From assembly GCA_903875575.1 (NCBI GenBank), contig CAIQWJ010000060.1:1-51958 (forward strand): DNA of 51,958 nucleotides, written 5' to 3'. The notes beneath the pieces are model-generated. The model was given only the letters and a program-made list of their open reading frames with translations, did not search any database and was not told the origin of the DNA. A program made the translations under genes and the position numbers. The first letter of the stretch is position 1. Every line of letters starts with the position of its first letter. Source of the stretch: an uncultured Acidobacteriia bacterium (GTDB taxonomy: Bacteria; Acidobacteriota; Terriglobia; Bryobacterales; Bryobacteraceae). Of the stretch, positions 9,785 to 19,046 are shown piece after piece.

Positions 9785-10651
9785 ATGCCTCATGCACAGC
9801 CAACATCCTGCACTCGCGGTACCCAGCCGCCCGAAACTGCGGCGGACTTGTACCTCGATCTGATGAAGAAGGCACTGACAAGGACGCTGACCGCGAAAGG
9901 AACGGAGAGGCACACCATTCGGCCGGAGGGTCCGAAGTCCTGGCTGATTCACCGTTTCAACACCGCCGTATCGCGATATGGTCTGGAAGCAGTCCGGCTG
10001 AAGAAGACTGATGTGGAAGATTATCTGGAATCGACGCATGAATCAGGTAATCGCGCAGAGGACGCTGAAACCATGCTTGGACTGCGCCAACTCGATCAAA
10101 TGCAACGCTGCGTTGTCGACATTCTCAACAGAAATGTGCCCGGAGATCTGCTTGAAGCGGGAGTCTGGCGCGGCGGCATGACGATCTTCATGAAATCGAT
10201 ACTGAAAGCGTATCAGGTTACAGACAGGGAGGTTTGGGTCGTGGATTCGTTTGAAGGGCTGCCTGAAATTGATCGGCGGCTTGAGACGTTCGCGTGGGAG
10301 AAGGGCAACATGGCAGTCTCTCTCGACCAGGTTAAGGCGAATTTCACGCGGTACGGTCTGCTGGATGACCGGGTCCGGTTCCTGAAGGGCTTCTTTTCCG
10401 CAACTCTGCCCGCAGCACCCATCGGGCAACTGGCAATCCTCCGCGTGGACGCAGACCTGTATCAATCCACCATGGACGTGCTGACGAATCTCTACTCAAG
10501 GCTTTCAGTAGGTGGCTATGCCATTTTTGACGATTATCAAAACCTGCCGGATTGCCGAAGGGCAATAGAGGAATTCCGTCACGCCAACAACATTGCTGAA
10601 GAAGTCATCAAAATCGACCAACGCGCAGTATATTGGCAAAGACTACACTAG
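9785..10651 (+). CDS. TylF-type O-methyltransferase
   Basis: Predicted 288-residue member of the TylF/NovP/MycF family, metal-dependent sugar O-methyltransferases. The SAM site is LLEAGVWRGG (residues 122-131), followed by DSFEGLP (154-160), a signature of the family. The metal-binding acidic residues are in VDADLYQST (D222, D224) and IFDDY (D249, D250). The start at 9785 keeps the conserved LYLDLMKK segment; an ATG at 9863 would remove it. The family usually methylates deoxysugars in glycosides, so here it probably methylates a glycan residue. It converges with the ATP-grasp gene, leaving 49 bases between them. Confidence 0.88.
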   Translation: MPHAQPTSCTRGTQPPETAADLYLDLMKKALTRTLTAKGTERHTIRPEGPKSWLIHRFNTAVSRYGLEAVRLKKTDVEDYLESTHESGNRAEDAETMLGLRQLDQMQRCVVDILNRNVPGDLLEAGVWRGGMTIFMKSILKAYQVTDREVWVVDSFEGLPEIDRRLETFAWEKGNMAVSLDQVKANFTRYGLLDDRVRFLKGFFSATLPAAPIGQLAILRVDADLYQSTMDVLTNLYSRLSVGGYAIFDDYQNLPDCRRAIEEFRHANNIAEEVIKIDQRAVYWQRLH

Positions 10652-10700
10652 TCGACGGCCTCGATTGTCCACCTCGGCCGCCCGGATTTCCATTGATTCG

Positions 10701-11963
10701 TCAGTGCCGCCGGGGAATAACGCGGCGCACCAGCGGACTCAGCAGATTCCTGAATACCCGGTCTATAGTCGACAAAGTCAGACGCCAGTCCCTCAGATCA
10801 AAATCGAAGAACGCCAGCGGGGGGCGATAAGAACGGAACAGTTCGCCCCAACTCAACAAACCCGCGTGCCTGGCACCCCAAAAAGTAGCCGAATCCCGCT
10901 CCAGCACAATATGCCGGAAATCGCGACCGGAGGGAACCACTGGCACCACCGAATTTCCGGTAATATCGCTGATCAGATCCAGATAGTGCAGCCACCCAAT
11001 GTCGACGCCGGCATAGCTCGCTACATCCGCCGTAACACTATACCGCGGGTTCGCCTCGATCATTTTGACTACCCCATCCCGCGTGTCGCGTTTGATTTCA
11101 ATCTCGCAGATGCCCTTGTAACCAATGCCGCGCAGGAATCCGTCGCACAGTGCGTCGGCCTCCGGGTCCGTCACCGGCTCAACAACGCTGGCCGACCCGA
11201 ACAGAACAGGCGTCGTACGAAGTTCCCGTACCATGCAGGCCCCTATCCTTTCGCCAGTCCTGTCATAGCACGACAGATAGACAAGCTTCGCCGTATCCGG
11301 GCCCTCAATGATTTCCTGCACCATGAGATCCGCGGAAGCCTCCGAAGCGAGCCGATACTTGTCCGCCAGATCGGCGGGCGAGTCTGCCAGCGCGATCTTC
11401 TCGCCCAGCAGCGGATGTCCGGCGGGAAATCGTTCCCAATCGCGAAAATGCAGGGGTTTCAACAGGCAGGGAAAACGGGCCTCGCGGCCAAATGCGGCAA
11501 CCTCTTCGGAATTGGTGACAAACTGCGTCCGCGGCGCAGAGAGTCCATGCGCATCGCTGAGTTCATATTGGCGCTTCTTTGTGGCGAGCAGTGACTGCGT
11601 TACTGCCCCCGTGGCCACAAACACAAAATGTTCCGCCAGCCTTTCCGCATGCTGCGCCATGGCGCTTACGAAAACGTCGGCGCTGGACATCAGAACCGGC
11701 TTCCGCGCGTGCTTCTTCGAAAGCCCGATCATGAACTCGAGCCATTTCTCCGGCTGCTCATCAGGGTTGGGACAGAGCCAGGCCTTGCCGTAAACCGTGC
11801 GAAAACCATACTGCTCAGGGTTGCTGTCGACGCAACAGACGGTAAGCCCGCGGCGCACCAGATCGCGCATCAGAACCACACCGGTCCGGTACGCTCCCAT
11901 CACGACTACGGGAGGCCATTCCGCGGGCGCGTAGTTCGGGTTGCCCTGAGCCTGACTTGCCAA
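10701..11963 (-). CDS. ATP-grasp carboxylate-amine ligase-like protein
   Basis: Predicted 420 residues if translation starts at the TTG at 11963, two bases after the upstream dehydrogenase stop. A GTG at 12119 is in frame but would overlap that gene by over 150 bases and adds a non-conserved Gly/Arg-rich tail. The N-terminal domain begins PPVVVMGAYRTGVVLMRDL with VCCVDSN, a pre-ATP-grasp Rossmann fold. Then come FPCLLKPLHF (ATP-binding Lys), LMVQEIIEG, and the metal-binding segment GICEIEIKRD with MIEANPRY. Such proteins ligate an amine or amino acid to a carboxylate; D-aspartate ligase is one relative. Coupling to an AlgD-like dehydrogenase suggests amidation or aminoacylation of a uronic acid, which is inference. 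Confidence 0.75.
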   Translation of the reverse strand: MASQAQGNPNYAPAEWPPVVVMGAYRTGVVLMRDLVRRGLTVCCVDSNPEQYGFRTVYGKAWLCPNPDEQPEKWLEFMIGLSKKHARKPVLMSSADVFVSAMAQHAERLAEHFVFVATGAVTQSLLATKKRQYELSDAHGLSAPRTQFVTNSEEVAAFGREARFPCLLKPLHFRDWERFPAGHPLLGEKIALADSPADLADKYRLASEASADLMVQEIIEGPDTAKLVYLSCYDRTGERIGACMVRELRTTPVLFGSASVVEPVTDPEADALCDGFLRGIGYKGICEIEIKRDTRDGVVKMIEANPRYSVTADVASYAGVDIGWLHYLDLISDITGNSVVPVVPSGRDFRHIVLERDSATFWGARHAGLLSWGELFRSYRPPLAFFDFDLRDWRLTLSTIDRVFRNLLSPLVRRVIPRRH

Positions 11964-11965
11964 GG

Positions 11966-13264
11966 TTATGCGACCTGAGCCTGATAACCAGGGAATGCGC
12001 CCACCAGATCCACCAGCCGCAGACCGCTTGCCAGCAGCGCCGCCCGCATCTCTGCCGAAGGCTTCTGCGCCACCACGATTGTTTCTGCCCAGCTCAGCAA
12101 TTCCTCCAGCGGCGAACACATCAGCTTGCCAATGTGCGGGATGGCCTTCGTTACAAAATTGCGGTTGCTGCCGTAAATCACGTCGATCTGGATATGCGGA
12201 TCGAATACCTTCACGTTGCGTCCCTTGCCGATCAGAAACTCGAGCAGCGGCACCACGGGACTTTCACGCAAATCGTCCGTGTTCTCTTTGAACGCCAGAC
12301 CAAAGACGCCAAGCCTCTCTGCCGGCAGTTCCATCACCCGGTCAATCGCCCGCTGCAACTGCCTGTCGTTACTGGGCAAAACCGATTCCAGCAGTGGCAG
12401 TTTCAAATCCAGGCGATTGCCCCGATAAGTAAGCGCCCGGAGATCCTTCGGCAGACAAGAGCCCCCAAACGCGAAACCCGGCTTCAGATATGCCGGCGAA
12501 ATATTGAGCCGCGTATCCTTGCAAAAGGTCTCCATCACTTCGTAGCCCGGAATCTTCATGCCGTCGCACAAAGCCCCGATTTCATTCGCAAACGCCACTT
12601 TCACCGCGTGGAAGCTGTTGCAGGCATACTTGATCATTTCCGCCGTCTTCGTCGATACGAGGCACGGCTCAACCGAAATCGGAGCGTAGAGGTCCGCCAC
12701 ATATCGAACTGCGTCGGCGTCGTTTCCGCCAATCACCAGCAGGGATGGCTCCACGAAATCCTTTACTGCTGTGCCCTCTCGCAGAAACTCAGGGTTATCC
12801 ACAACTGCCACTTTGTCGGCATGCTGCAGAATGGGAGCTACAACGTCCTCGCACGTTCCCGGGTAAACCGTACTCCTGATGGCCACAATCAGACGGCCTG
12901 TCCGCGACGGCAGCGTGGCGGCGATTTCCTCGCACACGTTGCGCAACTGTTCGAGCCCGAAATTGCCGCTCTTTTCCGAAGGTGTCCCCACGCAGACCAG
13001 TACCACGTCCGATTCGGCCAATGCCGCAGCCATATCGGTCGTGGCCGAAAGCCTCCCGGCCCCCGCGCATTCGCGCACGATCTCTTCGAGGCCCGGCTCG
13101 TAAAACGGAGCCCTGCCTTCGTTTACCGCACGAACCTTGTTACCGTCGCGATCAACTCCGATCACTTTGTGACCCAGACTCGACAGACAGGCGGCTGTCA
13201 CACAGCCAACGTACCCGAGGCCCGCAATGGCAATGCGGGAGGGTGTAAACGAAATTTCTTCCAC
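11966..13264 (-). CDS. Nucleotide-sugar 6-dehydrogenase, AlgD-like (GDP-mannose type)
   Basis: Predicted 432-residue NAD-dependent four-electron dehydrogenase oxidising the C6 hydroxyl of an NDP-sugar to a uronate. It has the Rossmann motif IAIAGLGYVG (residues 11-20), GTPSEKSGNFGL, NPEFLREGTAVKDF, and the catalytic Cys270 in FAFGGSCLPKDLRALTYR. This stretch and the later GLAFKENTDDLRESP match GDP-mannose dehydrogenase AlgD more closely than UDP-glucose dehydrogenase as I remember the families, but substrate assignment needs comparison. The start is GTG at 13264. The ATP-grasp gene follows after two bases, so the pair is translationally coupled. The product would supply a uronic acid for the glycan. 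Confidence 0.85.
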   Translation of the reverse strand: MEEISFTPSRIAIAGLGYVGCVTAACLSSLGHKVIGVDRDGNKVRAVNEGRAPFYEPGLEEIVRECAGAGRLSATTDMAAALAESDVVLVCVGTPSEKSGNFGLEQLRNVCEEIAATLPSRTGRLIVAIRSTVYPGTCEDVVAPILQHADKVAVVDNPEFLREGTAVKDFVEPSLLVIGGNDADAVRYVADLYAPISVEPCLVSTKTAEMIKYACNSFHAVKVAFANEIGALCDGMKIPGYEVMETFCKDTRLNISPAYLKPGFAFGGSCLPKDLRALTYRGNRLDLKLPLLESVLPSNDRQLQRAIDRVMELPAERLGVFGLAFKENTDDLRESPVVPLLEFLIGKGRNVKVFDPHIQIDVIYGSNRNFVTKAIPHIGKLMCSPLEELLSWAETIVVAQKPSAEMRAALLASGLRLVDLVGAFPGYQAQVA

Positions 13265-13345
13265 GTGCCCAGTATCTCACGCACTTACCGAAGAAACAGC
13301 GCATTCATGGCACGATTAACCAATTCGTACGCTATCCTGTAACCA

Positions 13346-14491
13346 ATGTCAGTCCCCACCCCCGTCCTGCTGATGGTCCGGGCTCTCGGATCGGGAGGCA
13401 CGGAACGGCAGATGACTGAAACTGCCCGTTTTCTCGACCGCCGCCGCTTCACGCCACACGTCTGCTGCTTCGTTTCCGAGGGCTTCCGCAGAGCTGAAAT
13501 CGAGCAGGCCGGGGTCCCGCTCCTCACGCTGCCCGTCACATCGTTCATGAATAGCTCCGTGTTTCGGGGCGCACGGCAACTGGCGGCTTACATTCGCACC
13601 CACAACATCCGGATCGTCCACACCTTCGATGTCCCCATGAACATTTTCGGCGTGCTGCCTGCTCGCCTCGCCGGGGCTTCCGTAGTTCTCTCCAGCCAGC
13701 GTGCGCATCGCGACCTCAGCCTGCCACGCGAGCGCTTCCTGCTCCGTCTGATGGACCGGATCGCAGATGGCGTTGTGGTGAATTGCGAAGCCATGCGGGA
13801 ACACGTAAGAGTGGATGAAGGCATCGCCGCCGACCGCATTTTCGTCTGTCACAACGGCATCGACACCAATACCTATCGCCCGGAACCGGTGGCCAGACCG
13901 GCGTCTCTCGGCGCCGCATTGGTGATCGGAGTCGTCTGCGTACTTCGCCCGGAAAAAGGGCTGGACACTCTGCTCGAAGGCTTCGCCCGCGTTTGCGGCA
14001 TGGCCCCGAATATCAAACTCGCAGTCGTGGGCAGCGGTCCTGAGGAAGTCCACCTGAAGCAATTGGCCACCGAACTCGGCATCGCCGCAAACTGCCATTT
14101 CGAACCCGCTACTCGCGACGTCGCCCGCTGGCTTCGCTGCATGGATATTTTCGTACTTCCCTCTCTCTCTGAGGCCCTCTCAAATTCCCTGATGGAAGCG
14201 ATGGCCTGCGGGTGCTGCCCCGTTGCATCCCGTGTCGGCGGCAACCCCGAACTGGTAATTCCGGATTCCAACGGCCTCCTCTTCGAACCCGGCAACGCCG
14301 AAGATCTGGCCAGCCAGTTGCGCGTTCTGATCGAAAACAAAGACGTGCGCAGTCGCTTCGCCGAAGCCTCCGCCAAACGCGTCGCCAAAGAATTCACACA
14401 TCTCGCGGCAGCTACAAGAATGGGCGAGATCTATGAGACCAATCTTCGCCGGAAAACATCAGACAATCGCGCGACGCTGGGACCGAGCTGA
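13346..14491 (+). CDS. Glycosyltransferase family 4
   Basis: Predicted 381-residue retaining GT-B enzyme using a nucleotide-sugar donor. N-terminal features are ALGSGGTERQM (acceptor-side glycine loop) and HTFDVPMNIFG. The C-terminal domain has VGVVCVLRPEKGLDTLLEGF and the family signature FVLPSLSEALSNSLMEAMACG with the donor-binding Glu residues, then PGNAEDLASQL. It is divergent from the AlgD-like gene (81-base gap). Its 3-prime end overlaps the convergent neighbouring glycosyltransferase gene by 61 bases, which is unusual but both C-termini look natural. Sugar specificity cannot be told from sequence. Confidence 0.88.
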   Translation: MSVPTPVLLMVRALGSGGTERQMTETARFLDRRRFTPHVCCFVSEGFRRAEIEQAGVPLLTLPVTSFMNSSVFRGARQLAAYIRTHNIRIVHTFDVPMNIFGVLPARLAGASVVLSSQRAHRDLSLPRERFLLRLMDRIADGVVVNCEAMREHVRVDEGIAADRIFVCHNGIDTNTYRPEPVARPASLGAALVIGVVCVLRPEKGLDTLLEGFARVCGMAPNIKLAVVGSGPEEVHLKQLATELGIAANCHFEPATRDVARWLRCMDIFVLPSLSEALSNSLMEAMACGCCPVASRVGGNPELVIPDSNGLLFEPGNAEDLASQLRVLIENKDVRSRFAEASAKRVAKEFTHLAAATRMGEIYETNLRRKTSDNRATLGPS

Positions 14492-15636
14492 TACTTTGCC
14501 CGCACTCTGGCGCGGCCCGCTTCGGCCAGACGCCTTCTCAAAACCGGATCGTCGTATAAGTGCGCAATGGCTTCGGCGAGTTCGTCGGGATCCGAGGGAG
14601 TCACCAGCAGGCCGTCGATGCCATCGCGAATCAGTTCCGGAATACCTGTGATGCGGGTTGCCACGCACGGGATCTCCATGGCCATAGCCTCCATCAGCAC
14701 CACCGGAACCCCCTCTGCCGAACTGGCCAGAGCGAAAACATCGGCTTTCCGGTAAAGGCGACGCACTTCTTCCTGATTCCGCCAGCCCTCGAAGATTACG
14801 CGATCCGCAAGCCCCAGCTCTCCGATGTGAGCCTCTAGACTGGCTCGGTCCGGGCCATCGCCGATCAGCCTCAACCGCACATCGCGACCCTCCCGCACCA
14901 GTCGATCGACGCTCACCAGCAATACGTGTTGCGCCTTGAAGGAAACCAGCTTGCCAACGCAGCTGATCTCAAATGGCCTGGAAGCTTCGCGAAACGGTTC
15001 CGGCTGGTAAACCGTCAGATCGATCCCGAGCGGCGTTACTTCAATGCGATCCCACATTTCATACGGCACCAGTTGCGTCATCTGACTGCGCCCGAACGAA
15101 CTGATGCCGCACACGAACTTCGCCGCTGCGATCTTCTGCGGCAGGTAGAACCCGATCGGATCGATGAATTCCGCGGAACCGTGAACAGTGGCTGAGTACG
15201 TCAAAGGGAAAACCTTCGTCATCAGCAATGCAACCGTGGTGCTGTAGTGCGAATGAAAATGCGTGATCCCCTCGGACATCATCCATCTCCCCGCCCGCAC
15301 GGCTTCGGCAAAATAGGCCAGCAGGAAAACAGTCTGCTTCAAATCGAAAGCCCCCAGCCGGAGCGCATAGGCCAGGCCTGAAAAGTACCGGCCAGGTCGC
15401 GTGAACAGAACTTTGAACTGATCCGCCAACAACGCGGCAGGCCCGCTGCCCAGCACATAAAACGTGCGGGCGGCTTCCTCGCGCTCAGCTTCCAGCAGCG
15501 CATCGGTTTTCCTGTCCGGGGGCCGTACGGAAACCGTCCGGACGTCCCAGCCAAGTTCCCGAAGGCCCCGTATCTCGCGCAGCAGATACGTGTGCGCAAT
15601 CGTCGGATACTGGCTCAAAAGGTAACCCAGCTTCAT
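14431..15636 (-). CDS. Glycosyltransferase family 4 (WcaL-like)
   Basis: Predicted 401-residue GT4. The ATG at 15636 begins MKLGYLLSQYPTIAHTYLLREI, a typical first strand of the WcaL-type colanic-acid/exopolysaccharide transferases; longer in-frame starts upstream have no such similarity. HFHSHYSTTVALL and YSATVHGSAEF follow, then SCVGKLVSFKAQHVLL and the donor signature FALASSAEGVPVVLMEAMAMEIP. It ends at a TAG inside the convergent GT4 gene. The heparinase-family gene starts 98 bases away on the other strand. It is one of three GT4 enzymes in the cluster and probably adds one residue of the repeat unit. Confidence 0.88.
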   Translation of the reverse strand: MKLGYLLSQYPTIAHTYLLREIRGLRELGWDVRTVSVRPPDRKTDALLEAEREEAARTFYVLGSGPAALLADQFKVLFTRPGRYFSGLAYALRLGAFDLKQTVFLLAYFAEAVRAGRWMMSEGITHFHSHYSTTVALLMTKVFPLTYSATVHGSAEFIDPIGFYLPQKIAAAKFVCGISSFGRSQMTQLVPYEMWDRIEVTPLGIDLTVYQPEPFREASRPFEISCVGKLVSFKAQHVLLVSVDRLVREGRDVRLRLIGDGPDRASLEAHIGELGLADRVIFEGWRNQEEVRRLYRKADVFALASSAEGVPVVLMEAMAMEIPCVATRITGIPELIRDGIDGLLVTPSDPDELAEAIAHLYDDPVLRRRLAEAGRARVRAKYQLGPSVARLSDVFRRRLVS

Positions 15637-15733
15637 CGGTATCTCTGAGTTTACTGCCCCCGGACGCACCAAAGGCCGCCGTCGCTCTGACACATGAGGC
15701 CCGCCGCTCGCGGGGTGCGACAATGCGTTGCAG

Positions 15734-17572
15734 ATGCGAAGTCCCGCCGAAGTCCGTTTCCGCCTGAAACAGGAACTCGCAAACATCGTCCTGGCCGCTT
15801 TTCCTCCGTCGCCTCGTCTCACGGATGTTGCCACGCCTCTGCCCGGCCTGCCCGATCCCATGGCCGTGGCCGCCGCTGTTTCCGGTACGCCATGGGCGGC
15901 AAGGCTGATCGCGACGGCCGAACAAATCATGAGCGGACACATACCGCTGCTGGGGACTGTTGTGGAAACCGGCTCCGAACCCGCATGGAGGCGGGACTAT
16001 GTCAGCGGGAAGGAATCTTCCCTCGCTTTCTTCCGCCGCATACCTTACCTGGATGCAAAGGAAGTCGGAGACCACAAGAACATCTGGGAACTCAGCCGCC
16101 ACCAGCATCTCGTCCTGGTGGCGCAGGCCTTCAGCATAACCCGCGACGCCCGTTACAGCCGTTTCGTGATCGTCCAACTCCGCCACTGGTGGCGCGAGAA
16201 TCCCTTTCAGCGGGGCATCAACTGGGCCAGCAGCCTGGAAGTCGGCTTTCGCGCGCTCTCATGGCTCTGGATCTTCCACCTTCTGGGACCCGCGCTTGAC
16301 GCTGGCTTCCGCGAAGAGTTTCTAACGCAGCTATACCGCCACGGCTTGCATCTGGAATACAATTTGTCGCTGTATTTTTCTCCAAACACCCATCTGCTGG
16401 GTGAAGCACTGGCGCTCCACGCCATCGGTTTCCTCATCCCGTCGCTCCCACGCTCTGCGACATGGAAGGCAAACGCCCGCAAGGTTCTGCTGGCTGAACT
16501 GCAAAAGCAGGTCCATCCCGATGGCGGTTACTTCGAACAGTCCACGTATTACCACGTTTACGCACTCGATATATTCCTGTTTCACCACGCGCTGGATCCG
16601 TTACCAGACACCGAAAGACTCCGTGCGATGGCGGAGTTTCTCGCGGCTCTTGTGAACACAGACGGTACTTTTCCATTCCTTGGCGACGATGACGGCGGAC
16701 GCCTGTTCTTTCCTTTTGGGCCCCGCAACCGCTTCGCGCGCGCAACCCTGGCTACCAGTTCGGTTGCTCTGAACCGAAGGTATTTCGACTATGTCGAAGC
16801 GGACCTGCTCGACCAGGCAGTCTGGTGGCTGGGTCCCCAGGCCCTGCAGGCGAACCCCGCGCCACAACCGCCGCAGGTCTCGCGACTGTTTCCTCAATCC
16901 GGCCTGATATCCATACGTTCCGGCGATATCCGAATGCTTTTCGACGCTGGCCCGTTCGGCCCATGGGGCGGCGGCCACAGCCATTCCGATACCCTGAGCC
17001 TGGTCGTCAGCGCCGGCGGACACGAAATCCTGATTGACCCCGGCACCTACACTTACGTGGGCGATCCCACCTGGAGAGAATATTTTCGCGGCTCTTCCGC
17101 GCACAATACCGTCCGGGTCAACGGTCGCGATCAGGCCGACGCCGCCGGACCCTTCCGCTGGCTCAACAAACCGGAACCGGAGGTCCTGACGTGGGAAACC
17201 AACGCCGATCGGGATATAGCGGAAGCCGTGTGCGCCTCTGCCGGCATCCGCCACCGGCGGTGTATTGAGTACCGCAGGAAAGAATGCACGCTGGTAATCA
17301 CGGACGTAATCGAAGGCGACGACGCTGAATGCCTCATCGAACAGTTCTGGCATCCCGGGGAAACCACAACCAGCCTCGGCGGCGGCCGATGGCGCATCGG
17401 AGAACATGCTGTACTCGCGCTTCAGCCCGGCGTTGAATCGGAATTGATGGAAGGCTGGCGATCCGACTCCCACGCCTCAAAGCGACCCGCTCCCGTCATC
17501 AGGCTCTCGCTGCGTTCCCGCCTGCCGGTCACCCTGAACACCACGCTTCAGTTCGACGAAAACCAGTCCTGA
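15734..17572 (+). CDS. Heparinase II/III family protein (possible polysaccharide lyase)
   Basis: Predicted 612 residues. I prefer the ATG at 15734 (MRSPAEVRFRLKQEL), a common opening of this family, over a TTG two codons earlier. The N-terminal 350 residues form the expected alpha-toroid (ISWLWIFHLLG-like helices; HPDGGYFEQSTYYHVYALDIF). The C-terminal beta-sandwich carries GGGHSHSDTLSLVVSAGG (about residue 411 on), IDPGTYTY and SSAHNTVRVNGRDQ, the His-rich core of heparinase II/III proteins. Members cleave uronate-containing chains by beta-elimination and are often encoded inside exopolysaccharide clusters, where they may trim or release polymer. No signal peptide is obvious. Its presence supports a uronate-containing product, consistent with the AlgD-like enzyme. 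Confidence 0.85.
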   Translation: MRSPAEVRFRLKQELANIVLAAFPPSPRLTDVATPLPGLPDPMAVAAAVSGTPWAARLIATAEQIMSGHIPLLGTVVETGSEPAWRRDYVSGKESSLAFFRRIPYLDAKEVGDHKNIWELSRHQHLVLVAQAFSITRDARYSRFVIVQLRHWWRENPFQRGINWASSLEVGFRALSWLWIFHLLGPALDAGFREEFLTQLYRHGLHLEYNLSLYFSPNTHLLGEALALHAIGFLIPSLPRSATWKANARKVLLAELQKQVHPDGGYFEQSTYYHVYALDIFLFHHALDPLPDTERLRAMAEFLAALVNTDGTFPFLGDDDGGRLFFPFGPRNRFARATLATSSVALNRRYFDYVEADLLDQAVWWLGPQALQANPAPQPPQVSRLFPQSGLISIRSGDIRMLFDAGPFGPWGGGHSHSDTLSLVVSAGGHEILIDPGTYTYVGDPTWREYFRGSSAHNTVRVNGRDQADAAGPFRWLNKPEPEVLTWETNADRDIAEAVCASAGIRHRRCIEYRRKECTLVITDVIEGDDAECLIEQFWHPGETTTSLGGGRWRIGEHAVLALQPGVESELMEGWRSDSHASKRPAPVIRLSLRSRLPVTLNTTLQFDENQS

Positions 17573-17694
17573 CGCCAGTGCTACCGCTGGGATCCTGCCG
17601 GGGCAAGGGTTGCGTACCCTCACACAGCGCACGCGTCACCACCACATGCCCGCCCGTGATTCCCGCTTGGCCCGTTATACTGAAGGCTCACCCG

Positions 17695-18807
17695 GTGCCG
17701 GATCCCAGCGATAGCCCTCAGGTTTCACCACTTGCCTTGCCCGCCGATCTCGCTCGGGGGCTCGCGCAAAAACACATACCCGGCCTGGACGGCATTCGCG
17801 CCATCGCGGTCTCCCTGGTTCTTCTGTTCCACGCGGGTCTGCCGGTGCCTGGTGGTACCGGAGTCCTTCTCTTCTTCGTCCTCAGCGGCTTTCTGATTAC
17901 ATGGCTGCTGTTGAAAGAAGCGAATAGCACCGGCGCCATATCCCTGCGAAGTTTCTACGTGCGCCGAACCCTGCGCATTCTGCCCGCGTTTTATATCTAC
18001 GCCGCCGTCCTGCTCACCCTCTTCTGGCTGCGTAGCCGACCCGTGAACGTCCCGCAACTCGTCGCGGCCCTGCTCTACGTCAATAACTATTACCAGGGGC
18101 TGCACGGTGACCCCAACACCGGCTTCAGCCACACATGGTCGCTGGCGGTTGAGGAACAATTCTACCTGCTCTGGCCATTTCTGTTCCTGTTTTTGCGGCG
18201 TAACCCCGCACGCATGGCGCGCTTCCTCTCATTTGCGATCATTCTGGTCTGGATCTACCGGCTGGTGCTGATCTACGGATTTCATGTCAACCAGGGCTAC
18301 ATCTATGAGGCCTTCGATACCCGCGCCGATAGCCTCATGATCGGCTGCCTGCTGGCCGTGCTGACACACGCGGGTTTAGCCGGGAAAATGTTCCATGTCA
18401 TTTGTTCAGCCCGATGGATGCTGCCGCTCACCTTGTTTCTGCTGGTGCTCTCAGCAGCGGCCGAACGTGCATTCGGCGTGGATTACCGCGACACTATCGG
18501 CTTCGCGCTCAATGGCGTGCTCGCCTTCCTTCTGATCGTTCAGGTAATCTGCGTCCCCGCCAGCCCACTCAACTGGGCCCCGGTACGCTACATCGGCAGC
18601 ATCTCCTATGCGATGTATCTTTGGCAGCAACTCCTGCTGGACGTGACAGGCAAGGCCCTCACCACCGTCTTCCCGGGAATTCCCCCGGCGCTTCGTATCC
18701 TGCTGGAGTTTGCTTCCGTGATAGCTGCGGCCTCCGCTTCCTGGTTCTGCGTGGAAAAACCAATCCTGAGCCTCCGGAAGAGATTCGGACTCATCAGCGC
18801 CGCGTGA
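17695..18807 (+). CDS. Acyltransferase-3 family membrane protein
   Basis: Predicted 370 residues from a GTG at 17695 that has GAAGG eight bases upstream. An ATG-like extension to 17578 is open but begins almost at the previous gene's stop and shows no conservation. Key motifs are GLDGIRAIAVSLVLLFHAG with the conserved His, VLLFFVLSGFLITWLL, SFYVRRTLRILPAFYIY, WSLAVEEQFYLLWP and ISYAMYLWQQLLL. The family uses acyl-CoA to O-acylate sugars at the cytoplasmic membrane. It lies 122 bases after the heparinase-family gene on the same strand and converges on the flippase gene. About ten membrane spans are expected. Confidence 0.88.
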   Translation: MPDPSDSPQVSPLALPADLARGLAQKHIPGLDGIRAIAVSLVLLFHAGLPVPGGTGVLLFFVLSGFLITWLLLKEANSTGAISLRSFYVRRTLRILPAFYIYAAVLLTLFWLRSRPVNVPQLVAALLYVNNYYQGLHGDPNTGFSHTWSLAVEEQFYLLWPFLFLFLRRNPARMARFLSFAIILVWIYRLVLIYGFHVNQGYIYEAFDTRADSLMIGCLLAVLTHAGLAGKMFHVICSARWMLPLTLFLLVLSAAAERAFGVDYRDTIGFALNGVLAFLLIVQVICVPASPLNWAPVRYIGSISYAMYLWQQLLLDVTGKALTTVFPGIPPALRILLEFASVIAAASASWFCVEKPILSLRKRFGLISAA

Positions 18808-18932
18808 CCCGCCCTCCGTCAACTGTGAAGTGATTGCCTGCGGCGAGCCTGGGCACCGCACCGTAACTCGCTTTTCAGAGAAATGCCAGCCCGCAGGCCG
18901 ACGACATGACCTTCCTGCTGGTGGAAAGTTAA

Positions 18933-18955
18933 AGCCGTGACCGTAAGGGAGCGGT
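18933..18955. repeat. Possible dispersed intergenic motif
   Basis: The 239-base gap between the convergent acyltransferase and flippase genes contains AGCCGTGACCGTAAGGGAGC. I recall closely similar strings from intergenic regions of Acidobacteria and Planctomycetes genomes. Only one copy is in this window, so its status as a repeat rests on memory and not on the sequence. No terminator is clear in this gap. Confidence 0.25.
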
Positions 18956-19046
18956 ACTCAAAACTCCGCCATCAGACATCACGCGCAGGAACGGCAACGG
19001 CTCCCGCCTGTCCCACTGGCCGGCGCGGCAAGTTCGGAATGCAGAC

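Noticed and set aside
11964-12119. Longer ATP-grasp reading from a GTG at 12119
   Set aside because: It overlaps the dehydrogenase gene by over 150 bases and encodes a Gly/Arg-rich stretch typical of an off-frame reading.
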